Shown piece by piece: positions 1-7,402 of a stretch of 22,761 bases of DNA. A model generated the notes under the pieces. It ran no database searches, was not told where the DNA came from, and saw nothing but the letters and a program-made list of their open reading frames with translations. Position 1 is the first letter of the stretch, and every line of letters starts with the position of its first letter. The stretch is from contig JBFISM010000049.1 of NCBI GenBank assembly GCA_041608535.1, positions 1 to 22,761 on the forward strand, read 5' to 3'. Source of the DNA: JBFISM01 sp041608535 (lineage in GTDB: Bacteria; Actinomycetota; Acidimicrobiia; Spongiisociales; UBA5794). The position numbers and the translations under genes are program-made.

Positions 1-92
1 ACGAGGCCGAGGGCGACTTCCGCGTCGCGGTGCGCAGCCTGCCCCAACGGCGGGACAACCGGGACGAGCGAGTCGGGGATCGGGCATCGTGA
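1..92 (+). CDS. 3' end of an unidentified gene (partial)
   Basis: An open frame runs in from the window edge (codons in phase with position 3) and stops at TGA 90-92. The visible 29 residues are charged and arginine-rich (ending R-V-G-D-R-A-S) and carry no recognisable motif. The stop overlaps the GTG start of the next gene in a GTGA arrangement, which is typical of translational coupling and is the main reason to believe the frame is real. Function cannot be inferred from this tail. Confidence 0.5.
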   Translation, partial: EAEGDFRVAVRSLPQRRDNRDERVGDRAS

Positions 93-1054
93 AGCGCATC
101 GTCGGAAGGACCCGTCGCACCATCCGCCGGTTCGCCGGTGAAGACAGCGCCATAGAGAAGCGGATCCGCGACATGCGGAACCTGGCCCGCTACAAGACCG
201 AAGGATCGCTGCGGCGCACCCAGATCTACGCATGCCGCGGCGCATCCGAGCAGCGGTTTGGCATCTTCGGATACGGCGGGTGTGACGTGTGGTCCATCGT
301 CGATGCCGGCCCGATCCTGCGGAGTTTCTTCGATCGAACCGTTGCGATCAGCGCCCCCGGCCGAGCGCAATTCACTCGCTCCGACTTGATCTTGCAAGCC
401 CATGACGGGGTCAACCATGATCTCGTTCGAGAGACGGTGGAGAAGATGAGCCTCGACCCCATCGCCTTCGAGCCGGTCTTGTTCGACAAGGACTTCCAGC
501 TCCCGGATTATGAGGCGCTCGGCAGGTATCCCAAGGACGTGGTTGTGCTCACCACGTCGACCGACATGACCCGCACGCTGTATCGCCACCGCGAGCACGG
601 CTTCCTCGCCGATCCTGGAGGAAGCTGGTTGGACACCGACTTGCGCAACACACTCACGAACCTCGATGCCGTGAAGTGGTTCTCGAAGGCGTACAAGAAG
701 ACGGGTCGTCTCACCATCGAAGAATCGATGGGCAACCTGCGGCGGCTGATCGGGCTCTCCCGAGAGCTGCTCGGCGCCGAGGTGGTGGTGTTCAATGCAC
801 TCACCGTCGACCCCGGCCGCAATGTGATGGATTACAGCTTCAGTGAGAGCCCGCACAGCATGCGCCGCCGTCAGTTCTACGGGGCCACCATCGATCTGGC
901 GCGGGAGCTCGACTTTCCCATCATCGATGTGGACCGGATCGTCAAGGGCGCCGGGACGTCGGGCCTGGCGAACTTCGTGAAGTTCACCGTCGAGCACAAG
1001 CGGCTGATCGGCGCCGAGCTGGTGCGAGTCCTGCGGGAGCGGGAGATCGTCTGA
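89..1054 (+). CDS. Conserved hypothetical protein, possibly SGNH-hydrolase-like
   Basis: A 321-aa protein starting at GTG 89, coupled to the preceding gene through a GTGA overlap. The N-terminus is basic (residues 1-35) with no signal peptide or membrane helix, so the protein is probably cytoplasmic. A hydrophobic strand followed by FGYGGCDVWSI lies near residue 58, a second strand VVVFNALTVDP lies in the last third, and the C-terminus has FVKFTVEHKRLIGAEL. This order (G-x-C/S block, central strand ending in N, late D..H helix) loosely recalls SGNH/GDSL-type hydrolases and the GSC-motif proteins of surface polysaccharide loci. The match is by eye only, and a clear catalytic Ser-Asp-His set is not visible. 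I do not recognise the family with confidence. Confidence 0.75.
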   Translation: MKRIVGRTRRTIRRFAGEDSAIEKRIRDMRNLARYKTEGSLRRTQIYACRGASEQRFGIFGYGGCDVWSIVDAGPILRSFFDRTVAISAPGRAQFTRSDLILQAHDGVNHDLVRETVEKMSLDPIAFEPVLFDKDFQLPDYEALGRYPKDVVVLTTSTDMTRTLYRHREHGFLADPGGSWLDTDLRNTLTNLDAVKWFSKAYKKTGRLTIEESMGNLRRLIGLSRELLGAEVVVFNALTVDPGRNVMDYSFSESPHSMRRRQFYGATIDLARELDFPIIDVDRIVKGAGTSGLANFVKFTVEHKRLIGAELVRVLREREIV

Positions 1055-1167
1055 GGCGCTGCGGTGGTCCGGCCCCGACCTGGACCTGGGCGGATCGACG
1101 CCGCACTGCAGCGAGATGGTGACGATGTCCTCTGGAGCTTTGCTGCGATGGGAAGCAGGCTGCCGGC

Positions 1168-1428
1168 ATGACCCGGCGCCGATACCAGCTGGATGTGTTC
1201 CTCGGGGCGCTGCTCGGTGTCGTGGCGGCCGCTGTTGTCGCAGTGAACCTGCTCATCGCCGCGGGGCTCGGTTATGACGTTGGGATTCGCGAGGTCTTCG
1301 ACGAGAGCAGGTTGCTCGGTATCGCCGTGATTGCCCTGTTCGTTGCTGGTCCGGTCCTGGGAGGTGTGACGATGTACCGAGCTGCGCGGCGCCGTGCGTC
1401 GCCACTGCCGCGTCGGCCCGGCGGATAG
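1168..1428 (+). CDS. Small two-helix membrane protein
   Basis: An 86-aa ORF with ATG at 1168. It has a basic N-terminus (MTRRRYQ) and two hydrophobic segments, roughly residues 9-33 (rich in L, V and A) and 48-70. The tail is strongly basic (YRAARRRA...), fitting a two-pass inner-membrane protein with both ends in the cytoplasm. A purine-rich stretch lies upstream of the start, but no strong ribosome binding site is seen. No homologous family is recognised. The hydrophobic pattern supports a real gene, although the length leaves room for doubt. Confidence 0.55.
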   Translation: MTRRRYQLDVFLGALLGVVAAAVVAVNLLIAAGLGYDVGIREVFDESRLLGIAVIALFVAGPVLGGVTMYRAARRRASPLPRRPGG

Positions 1429-1536
1429 CGCTCCGCACGACGACTGAATGATTGCTCAGCACCGGCGAGCCGACTCCTGCGGGCACCCGTCCCCGCAAAC
1501 GAATCTCGCTACGCGTACGCTGAGGGAACGAGAGGT

Positions 1537-1554
1537 GTGACGTAGCCACGTCAC
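1537..1554. promoter_or_regulatory. Perfect inverted repeat upstream of the RTX gene
   Basis: GTGACGT (1537-1543), a 4-base spacer and ACGTCAC (1548-1554) form a perfect 7-bp palindrome. It ends 16 bases before the GTG start at 1571, just ahead of the purine-rich ribosome binding site (AAAGGGGAAA). Its position fits an operator for the RTX gene. Possible regulators are unknown. Confidence 0.4.
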
Positions 1555-1570
1555 GGAAAGGGGAAACCTC

Positions 1571-2233
1571 GTGCGGAGACTCTCACTGTTGGGCGCATTC
1601 GTCCTGGCGATCTCGATGCTCACGCCGGCGATGGCGGCGGCACAACCACCGGAATGCGACGGACTGACACCCACGATCACCGGCGCCGGTCTGATCATGG
1701 GCACCCAAGGCGATGACATCATCTTCGGGAGCAACGGCGACGACGTCATCCACGGGCTCGGCGGCAACGACCTCATCTGTGGACGGATGGGCGACGACCG
1801 GATCAACGGTGGGCCGGGCGACGATCTGATTGCCGGCGACAGCGTTCTGATCTTCTTCGGCATCTTCATCGGCGGTGACGACATCATCGACGGAGGGCCC
1901 GGCAACGACACCATGATCGGCGAGGACGGCAACGACATCATGAATGGTGGCGATGGCAACGACGAAGTCATCGGCCAGTGGGGTTACGACACGGTTCGCG
2001 GCGGGGCCGGCGATGACTTCGTGATCGGCGGACAGGACGACGACGTCGTCGAGGGCAACTCCGGAAACGACGTGGTGTTCGGTGCCTTCGGCAGCGATCG
2101 GGTCAATGGCGGCGCCGGCGACGACTACGTCGACGGTGACATGCCCAACCCGCCATTCGTCGACCCCAACCCCCACACCGACACGTGCTCCGGCGGTGGT
2201 GGTGTCGACACGGTCGTCAACTGCGAGGCGTGA
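1571..2233 (+). CDS. Secreted RTX-type calcium-binding repeat protein
   Basis: A 220-aa protein starting at GTG 1571 behind a good ribosome binding site (AAAGGGGAAA). Residues 1-25 form a Sec signal peptide (basic MRR, hydrophobic core, A-M-A-A-A cleavage region). From about residue 42 to 190 the protein is an array of glycine/aspartate nonapeptides of the GGxGxDxφx kind (for example GNDLICGRM and GGPGDDLIAG), the calcium-binding parallel beta-roll of hemolysin-type (RTX) proteins. A short non-repeat insertion rich in I and F interrupts the array near residue 95. The end holds paired cysteines. There is no attached enzyme domain and no type I secretion gene nearby, so the protein is probably Sec-exported and folds in external calcium. 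Its role (adhesion, matrix or S-layer association) is unknown. Confidence 0.9.
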   Translation: MRRLSLLGAFVLAISMLTPAMAAAQPPECDGLTPTITGAGLIMGTQGDDIIFGSNGDDVIHGLGGNDLICGRMGDDRINGGPGDDLIAGDSVLIFFGIFIGGDDIIDGGPGNDTMIGEDGNDIMNGGDGNDEVIGQWGYDTVRGGAGDDFVIGGQDDDVVEGNSGNDVVFGAFGSDRVNGGAGDDYVDGDMPNPPFVDPNPHTDTCSGGGGVDTVVNCEA

Positions 2234-2432
2234 CGAGAAGCTTGATCTAGAGATGTCGGTCGCGTGCGCACAAGCGGCGCACGCGGCCACAGGGCCCGTC
2301 ACTGCGGCGATACGCGCCTGAGGCTCTGCATCGCCCGCACCGCCGTCACGACGATGTTCGCCGGATTGTCTCGTCCCAGGCGGATAGGCGGCTGCGTAGC
2401 CTTGATCCCACACACCGCAGGGGAGAGCAGCC

Positions 2433-3206
2433 ATGGATGGCGACGTCGTCTTGCAGGCGGGGCACGAGGGACAGGTGCGCAACAAGGGGCGGACCGGTCG
2501 AGCTCCCTCGGTCGGTACTGCGGGCACGACTCGTCCCGAGCACGAGATGACACCCATCGTGGCCGATGCTGCAGCGGCGATTCTCGATGCGAATGGGGTC
2601 GAGGTGATCCGCGTGTCTGCGCTGTTCCCCAAGAAGCTCGAGGTGGCGCTCGGGGTGGCGCTCCACTTCGATGGTTCACCGCGCCCGTGCGCATCTGGGG
2701 CCTCGGTTGGATATCCGCCCGGTGTGCCCCGGGGGTCCAACAAGCCGACGGCTGACCTGTGGAAGGAGATCTGGAGTGAGCACTGGCCGTTTCGGTGGAT
2801 GAAGGACAACTTCACCTCGAACCTGTCCGGCTACTACGGCTACGGGTGGATGAGCACCGAGATCGCCGAGATGCTCATCGAGTTCGGCGAGATCTCGTGT
2901 CCGGAGCAGGATGCCTGGCTCCAACCACGGCTGGAGTGGATCGGCGGAGTGGTGGCGTTCTTCGTCGGCCAGGTCCTCGGGGTCGGGTTGCCCCAGCCGG
3001 CGCCGTTTGGCGTCGGGACCGCGCCGCCGCCGGAGCGGGAAGGCGGTGTCGTCACAGACCCCTGGGACGACGATCTGGCCTTCGTTCGGATGGAGATCGC
3101 CGAGCTGCGTGCGGAGGTCGCATCGCTCCGGCGTACGGTGGGCAATCTGGCCGGTGGTGAGTTCACCGGCGTGAGCACAGATCTCGGAGACATGGATCAC
3201 GGCTGA
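2433..3206 (+). CDS. N-acetylmuramoyl-L-alanine amidase-like protein (Amidase_3 type)
   Basis: A 257-aa protein with ATG 2433 behind GGGGAG. Zinc amidase_3 enzymes cut the bond between N-acetylmuramic acid and L-alanine in peptidoglycan. The expected signature is visible in order: His11 in VVLQAGHEGQ, a glutamate in EHEM (36 or 38), His78 in ALHFDGS, and Glu150 in MLIEFGEISCPEQD, matching the family's late catalytic glutamate. There is no signal peptide; the first zinc ligand sits at residue 11. Residues 183-215 are a proline/glycine linker, and residues 216-240 form a short amphipathic coiled coil (MEIAELRAEVASLRRTV). The absence of an export signal is unusual for a cell-wall enzyme and recalls phage-type lysins. 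A different substrate, or release by another route, is also possible. Confidence 0.75.
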   Translation: MDGDVVLQAGHEGQVRNKGRTGRAPSVGTAGTTRPEHEMTPIVADAAAAILDANGVEVIRVSALFPKKLEVALGVALHFDGSPRPCASGASVGYPPGVPRGSNKPTADLWKEIWSEHWPFRWMKDNFTSNLSGYYGYGWMSTEIAEMLIEFGEISCPEQDAWLQPRLEWIGGVVAFFVGQVLGVGLPQPAPFGVGTAPPPEREGGVVTDPWDDDLAFVRMEIAELRAEVASLRRTVGNLAGGEFTGVSTDLGDMDHG

Positions 3207-3259
3207 CTGCCGGGCTGTGTCGTCGCGGGTGAGGGGCAGCCAACCGGTAACGTCCCGTC

Positions 3260-3658
3260 ATGGAGCGACACTCAGTTGGCACGGGCAATCGGTTCGAGGT
3301 GCGCTACGGGTATTGCCGGGCGGTGCGAGCCGGAGCGAGCATCTTCATCTCGGGTACTGCGCCCGTTCCGCCACCTGGAGAGCCGGTGGTGGCGGGTGCG
3401 CACGCCCAGATGCTGCGATGTGGTGCGATCGCTCTGGATGCGCTGATCGAACTGGGCGGTCAACCGGGCGACGTCGTGCGGACGCGGATGTACGTCGTCG
3501 ATGCGGCCGACGCAGACGACGTTGGGCGGGCGCACGCCGAGCTGTTCGGCGGCAACCCTCCGGCGTCGACCATGGTGGTCGTCGCCGCTCTGCTCGATCC
3601 GGAGTGGAGAGTCGAGCTGGAGGTCGATGCGGTCATCTCCGGTGAAGCGGGCTCGTGA
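3260..3658 (+). CDS. RidA/YjgF/YER057c family protein without the usual catalytic arginine
   Basis: A 132-aa protein of typical Rid length, ATG 3260. RidA proteins are trimers that hydrolyse reactive enamine/imine intermediates made by PLP enzymes. Recognisable blocks are ISGTAPV, the helix HAQMLRCGAIALDALIELGG, DVVRTRMYVVD, and the last strand RVELEVDAV holding the conserved glutamate. The PxR(S/T) motif that carries Arg105 in E. coli RidA reads PPAST here, so serine replaces the arginine. This puts the protein with Rid subgroups not known to have imine deaminase activity; its activity is therefore uncertain. It converges with the minus-strand gene ending at 3674. Confidence 0.88.
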   Translation: MERHSVGTGNRFEVRYGYCRAVRAGASIFISGTAPVPPPGEPVVAGAHAQMLRCGAIALDALIELGGQPGDVVRTRMYVVDAADADDVGRAHAELFGGNPPASTMVVVAALLDPEWRVELEVDAVISGEAGS

Positions 3659-3673
3659 GACCAGCTCGCACCT

Positions 3674-4063
3674 TCATCCGGCGATGCCCGCCGCCTCGAG
3701 CGCGCTCACCAGTCCGCCCGGATCGGCAACGGTGACCGTCAATCCCGGATGGCGCGGCATGCCGGGCAGGAACGCCTTGATCGGCTCGACGAACTTCACG
3801 CAGACTCCCTGCTCGGTCGTGCTTCCAAACGTCAGGCCGTGGTCGGCCAGCGAGCCACGGATCCCGATCGCCTTGTACCACTTGTAGTCTCCCGACCGCT
3901 CGTAGCCCGAGATGTTGGAGAGCGGTGTCTCGACCTGCCACCGGCCGAACTTGGCGTGGAACGTATCGTCGGTCACCGTCACGAAGGAGTTGTCCGGCGA
4001 AACTCCCCACGGCTTGAGCAGCCGGCGATATGTCGGGTGAAACTCGAATGCGAACTGCTGCAT
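3674..4063 (-). CDS. Conserved actinobacterial protein of unknown function
   Basis: A 129-aa protein starting at ATG 4063, preceded on its strand by GGAGAG at good spacing. It begins with a strand-rich region (QQFAFEFHPTYRRLL), followed by the aromatic block RSGDYKWYKAIGIR, SLADHGLTFG, and GVCVKFVEPIKAF; the end is PGLTVTVADPGGLVSAL. It has no signal peptide, no transmembrane helix and no obvious catalytic residues. I recall similar proteins from mycobacteria and relatives but know no assigned function. It lies 39 bases downstream of the MBL-fold gene on the same strand and is probably co-transcribed with it, which makes it a possible third part of the MBL/CHAT locus. Confidence 0.75.
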   Translation of the reverse strand: MQQFAFEFHPTYRRLLKPWGVSPDNSFVTVTDDTFHAKFGRWQVETPLSNISGYERSGDYKWYKAIGIRGSLADHGLTFGSTTEQGVCVKFVEPIKAFLPGMPRHPGLTVTVADPGGLVSALEAAGIAG

Positions 4064-4102
4064 GGTGTTCTCTCCGGAAGAAGGGGGGTCAAGTGTATGG
4101 GA

Positions 4103-5170
4103 TCACAGTTCGACGGCGATCCCGCTCGGGAAGGTGGCGATGAAGCGTCGTTCCCGTTGCACGTCGGGGTCGGCCCACGCCTCGGAGAACGCACTTCTGT
4201 AATTGAAGTCGATGCGGGGCTTGCTCCGACCGTGATGGTTGCGGAGGATGCGCTCGATGGTGATCTCGTCGGGATGCCCGTACTTGGCGCCGCTCGAGGA
4301 GACGAGGTACCTCTTCGCGTCCACCAGCGCCAGGACCTCGTCGTTGAGGTTGTTGCGGCTGCCGTGATGGGGCAGCTTGAAGGCATCGATGCGCAACCCG
4401 GCTCCACCGTCGGCTTGTTCCAGGGCTCGGCGTAGCGGAGGCGCGTGGGCGTCGCCTGTGAAGAGAGCACTGCGACCCTCGCCGTCCTCGAGCAACAGCA
4501 CGATGGATGCGCCGTTGGCCACCGAAGGGTCGCCGGTGAAGACGTCGTCCCCGAGAACGTCCGCAGGCGCCGCTTCGATGGGAGCGGGTCGTCGCAATCG
4601 TGCTCGGCGCTCCAGCTCATGTTGTGCCCGAGCGACATCACCGGTGACCCAGCCCTCCTCCTCGAGCACATGGTCCCACTCCGTGCCGAGTGCTGTGAGC
4701 TCGGTCCATGTCGGGCCGAGCACGGTCACCGCCATCCCTCCGGCCAGGTTCCGGGTAGGGAAGGGCGATCCGTCATCGGCGACCACGGCGCCGCCATCGA
4801 AGGCCCGGTTCCAAGGAAGGTGGCTGGTCTCGAGCAGATAACCCAGGATCTCGCCCTCGGCAGCGCCCTGAGTGTCGGCGGGAAAGAGCTGCGGGTATCC
4901 GTTGAACCACACGTCGCCTACGGCGATGTCGAGGGTCTCGTCTTGCAGCAACCGGATGATGCCGTCGATGTGATCGGCGTCGATGTGGGTCACCACGACG
5001 AGCTCGAACCGGCGTTGCTCCGGGGGTAGGGCGAGGATGCGGCTGCGTAGCGAGTGGTAGGTGCGGGCAGGGCCACCGTCGATGAGCACACGCCATGGCC
5101 GGTTCACGTGGCCATACTCGATCCACAGCGAATCGCCCTCGGCGGCGGGGAGCATCTCGATGGTGAACAT
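4103..5170 (-). CDS. MBL-fold metallohydrolase, ComEC-like
   Basis: A 355-aa protein, ATG 5170. The beta-lactamase fold signatures are GDSL near residue 12, LIDGG at 29-33, the metal motif H62-x-D-x-D66-H67 (THIDADHIDG), LFTGDAH at 237-242 and KLPHHGS at 265-271, followed by SSSGAKYGHP. The LFTGD and HHGS blocks are those of the ComEC/Rec2 C-terminal hydrolase group, which acts on DNA or other phosphodiesters. The usual HxHxDH has Asp at its second position, as I recall for stand-alone members of this group. There is no signal peptide or membrane segment, so it is cytoplasmic. It is divergent from the CHAT protease gene with a short shared promoter region, suggesting joint function. No Shine-Dalgarno precedes the start; translation may be leaderless or nearly so. 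Confidence 0.88.
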   Translation of the reverse strand: MFTIEMLPAAEGDSLWIEYGHVNRPWRVLIDGGPARTYHSLRSRILALPPEQRRFELVVVTHIDADHIDGIIRLLQDETLDIAVGDVWFNGYPQLFPADTQGAAEGEILGYLLETSHLPWNRAFDGGAVVADDGSPFPTRNLAGGMAVTVLGPTWTELTALGTEWDHVLEEEGWVTGDVARAQHELERRARLRRPAPIEAAPADVLGDDVFTGDPSVANGASIVLLLEDGEGRSALFTGDAHAPPLRRALEQADGGAGLRIDAFKLPHHGSRNNLNDEVLALVDAKRYLVSSSGAKYGHPDEITIERILRNHHGRSKPRIDFNYRSAFSEAWADPDVQRERRFIATFPSGIAVEL

Positions 5171-5181
5171 GTCGTTCGGCG

Positions 5182-5187
5182 ATCATA
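5182..5187 (-). promoter_or_regulatory. Putative -10 box for the MBL-fold gene
   Basis: On the minus strand the hexamer reads TATGAT, one base from the TATAAT consensus. It ends 11 bases before the ATG at 5170. A transcript starting 6-7 bases downstream would have almost no leader, consistent with the lack of a ribosome binding site. No convincing -35 box is seen at the expected distance. Confidence 0.4.
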
Positions 5188-5278
5188 TCTCCCGGGCTCC
5201 GTCGCCCGATGGCACGAACCCGGTAGCTTGTAGCCACCGTGGACCGATCAGAGCTGCACACCCCGTGGATCCTCCTCG

Positions 5279-5285
5279 AAAGGAG
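5279..5285 (+). promoter_or_regulatory. Ribosome binding site that decides the CHAT start
   Basis: AAAGGAG lies 7 bases before the in-frame GTG at 5293. The farther GTG at 5239 has no such site. This favours 5293 as the true start of the CHAT-domain protein. Confidence 0.6.
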
Positions 5286-5292
5286 TGATCTG

Positions 5293-7344
5293 GTGCCGCG
5301 CCTGTTGGGGTGGCTGGCCCAGCTCGACCCGCTGGAGCGACGGATGGCTGTGATTGTTGTCGACACCGGTGACACGTTTCATACGTTCACGTATGCGGAT
5401 CTCGTCGACGAGTTCCAACGCCGTGGCGACGACAGCCTGCTCGGCGCATCTCTGCTGGATCTACTCCCACAGGTGGGTGCCGTGGAGACTCCGACCGCAG
5501 ACATCGCCGGCGAGGGTTTCGATGCGCCACGCTACGTCCAGCGAACCGCTCCCCGGCAGCGGGTCGTGATCGTCGATGCCGGCGAGCCGACAGGGGTGCT
5601 GGCCGACGTGCGGATGGGACGCGGAGTGCACACGGACATCCCGGGGATCGAGTCCTTCGCCCCGAGAGAGGCGGCGAGCCCCCCGCCGGCGGAACCCGAT
5701 GAAGAAGCTGATCGGACCGACGCAGATGAGGCGGTCGACCGCTGGCTCAGCGTTGCGATCGAGGCCGCCGGGGAACGACGCACCAAGAGCTTCCAAGCAG
5801 GGGAACGCCACGTCATCTCGGTCGGGATCGCACCAGCCGACCCAGCTCTCATCCAGAGCGACCAGGCCTTTCCGGATGCCGAGCTGGCCTCCGGTGAGAC
5901 GCACGAGCTGGACGTGGTGCTGTGGGGGAGCGGGGTCGCCGACGAGCCCCTCTCCGGCAAGCTGTTGTTGCCCCCCAGCGGTGCCAGCCCCAAGCCGTGT
6001 CGATTCACCGTGCTGATCCCCGCCGCCGCCCACACGGTCGAGCTGGCCATCGCTGTTCTCTACCGGTGCCGGGTGCTCGAGTCGGCAACGTTGCGGGGCG
6101 TGGTCACGGACGGGCCCGACGCCTTGGCGCCGGACGGCGCCACGATCGAGCTGCGCCGTTCTCCTGCTGCCGGCGGCGATCTGGCGTCGATGCGCCCATT
6201 TGCCGCCACCATCATCACCAATCGTGACGAGGTGCTCATCGAGGTGTGTGGTGGTTCGCGCAGGCTCATCCTCAGCGGCCTCGACGCCGCCAAAGAGACG
6301 ATCCAGCGCCGGCTGTTCGACGCCGCTGCCGGACAGGCCCGCGACGAAGGTGGCCTCGACTCGGAGGCATTGCTCTCGCTGCTGCGAGTCCTGGCCTATC
6401 ACGGGCACGCGATCTATCAGGAGCTGGTGCGGGGGGACACTGCCGCGCTGGCCGATGCGGGCACGATCGAGGTGGTCAGCCGCAGCCCGGTGGATTTCCT
6501 GCCCATCGAGCTGGTATACGACAGGGGTGCCCCCCGGCGCGATGCTGAGCTCTGTCCTGGTTTTGCGCAAGCCACCGCGACCGAGTGCCCGGACTGCCGA
6601 GCGCACGGCGACGGGTCTGGATACGTCTGCCCCCTCGGCTTCTGGGGTCTGACCAAGGAGATCGGAAGGCGCATCTCGGCCGAGGTGGAACCCGACGAGC
6701 TGCGGCGATTGCCCGGGCCGACACCGGGCGTACCCACGTTGCCAAAGCTCGGCGGTGTGCTCGTCGCCGCCAGCGATCGCGTCGACCTGGGAGGTAGTCC
6801 GGAGGTCGAGGCGACCGTGGCCACCGCCGCAGAGTTGTTTCCCGACGCACATTTCGAAGCGCACACGTGGCCGGATTGGGTGGAGGTGGTCGAGCGAAAT
6901 GCGCCGGGTCTGTTGCTGGCCATGCCGCACACCGACCACGACCGAGATTTCGACGTCGATGTCCTGCAGATCGGTGCCGACAGCAATCTGAGCCCGCTCG
7001 AGGTCTCTCGGGACTATGTCGGTAGCCACGAGGGGAGTGGTCCACTGCTCCTCCTCCTCGGCTGCACGACCGCAACCCCGGAGATCGGTTACCTGGGATT
7101 CGTGCCCAAGTTCGCCGCCAGCAACGCCGCCATCGTCGTCGGCACGATCGCCAAGATCCTCGGTCGATACACGGGACCGGTGGCTCGGGCGCTCCTGCGC
7201 CAGTTCGTCGCCGCCCAGGGCTCCGATGCGCCCATCAGTGAGATCATGCGCCGAGTGCGTCTGGACTCGCTGCGCGAGGGCAACACCGTGGGTCTGACGC
7301 TGGTGGCCTATGGGGACGCCGACTGGAAGCTGGGTCCGGTCTGA
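5293..7344 (+). CDS. CHAT-domain (caspase-like) protease with CBS-like N-terminus
   Basis: A large protein, 683 aa from GTG 5293 (701 aa if GTG 5239 is used; residue numbers here count from 5239). CHAT proteases are caspase/separase relatives used in bacterial stress and defence. The C-terminal third has the expected dyad: a strand plus His564 in LLLAMPHTDHD and Cys609 in LLLLLGCTTATP, followed by the hydrophobic strand AIVVGTIAKIL. Residues 19-120 resemble a CBS-type ligand module (VVIVDAGEPTGVL). A low-complexity acidic linker lies near 150-170, then a beta-rich region (about 175-310) that may be an immunoglobulin-like sandwich. A C-x10-C-x2-C-x10-C set (Cys439, 450, 453, 464) inside the CHAT region could bind zinc. 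It is divergent from the MBL gene and ends in a 49-bp palindrome. Confidence 0.82.
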   Translation: MPRLLGWLAQLDPLERRMAVIVVDTGDTFHTFTYADLVDEFQRRGDDSLLGASLLDLLPQVGAVETPTADIAGEGFDAPRYVQRTAPRQRVVIVDAGEPTGVLADVRMGRGVHTDIPGIESFAPREAASPPPAEPDEEADRTDADEAVDRWLSVAIEAAGERRTKSFQAGERHVISVGIAPADPALIQSDQAFPDAELASGETHELDVVLWGSGVADEPLSGKLLLPPSGASPKPCRFTVLIPAAAHTVELAIAVLYRCRVLESATLRGVVTDGPDALAPDGATIELRRSPAAGGDLASMRPFAATIITNRDEVLIEVCGGSRRLILSGLDAAKETIQRRLFDAAAGQARDEGGLDSEALLSLLRVLAYHGHAIYQELVRGDTAALADAGTIEVVSRSPVDFLPIELVYDRGAPRRDAELCPGFAQATATECPDCRAHGDGSGYVCPLGFWGLTKEIGRRISAEVEPDELRRLPGPTPGVPTLPKLGGVLVAASDRVDLGGSPEVEATVATAAELFPDAHFEAHTWPDWVEVVERNAPGLLLAMPHTDHDRDFDVDVLQIGADSNLSPLEVSRDYVGSHEGSGPLLLLLGCTTATPEIGYLGFVPKFAASNAAIVVGTIAKILGRYTGPVARALLRQFVAAQGSDAPISEIMRRVRLDSLREGNTVGLTLVAYGDADWKLGPV

Positions 7345-7348
7345 TTCT

Positions 7349-7397
7349 GTCGAGTGTGCTTGGAACGCCGCATAACGGTGCTGTAAGCACACTCGAC
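7349..7397 (+). repeat. 49-bp palindromic element, copy 1
   Basis: Arms GTCGAGTGTGCTT (7349-7361) and AAGCACACTCGAC (7385-7397) are perfect 13-bp inverted repeats around a 23-base centre. The centre holds a second stem, CGCCG/CGGTG, with one G-U pair. The element lies between two convergent genes whose stop codons are only 5 bases outside each arm (TGA 7342-7344 plus strand; TGA read on the minus strand at 7403-7405). It would suit a two-way transcription terminator, although no T-tract follows. Confidence 0.9.
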
Positions 7398-7402
7398 GTC
7401 AA

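Noticed and set aside
1429..1570. Possible promoter (TACGCT at 1516-1521) before the RTX gene
   Set aside because: The hexamer fits TAnnnT, but no -35 box accompanies it and such hexamers are frequent in GC-rich DNA; only the palindrome in this gap is reported.
2234..2432. Possible small gene in the 199-base gap before the amidase
   Set aside because: Short frames exist here, but none has a ribosome binding site, motif or convincing composition; no clear promoter boxes either.
1583..2815. 410-aa open frame on the minus strand opposite the RTX gene
   Set aside because: It mirrors the Gly/Asp repeat codons of the RTX protein (runs of V, D and A), crosses the start of the amidase gene and has no recognisable domain. 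It is a shadow of high-GC coding sequence.
5461..7392. 643-aa open frame on the minus strand opposite the CHAT gene
   Set aside because: Antisense to a gene with clear protease motifs; the translation is low-complexity and motif-free.
7349..7397. Palindromes as classical intrinsic terminators
   Set aside because: Stems are strong, but none is followed by a run of T. A terminator role is kept only as a hypothesis.
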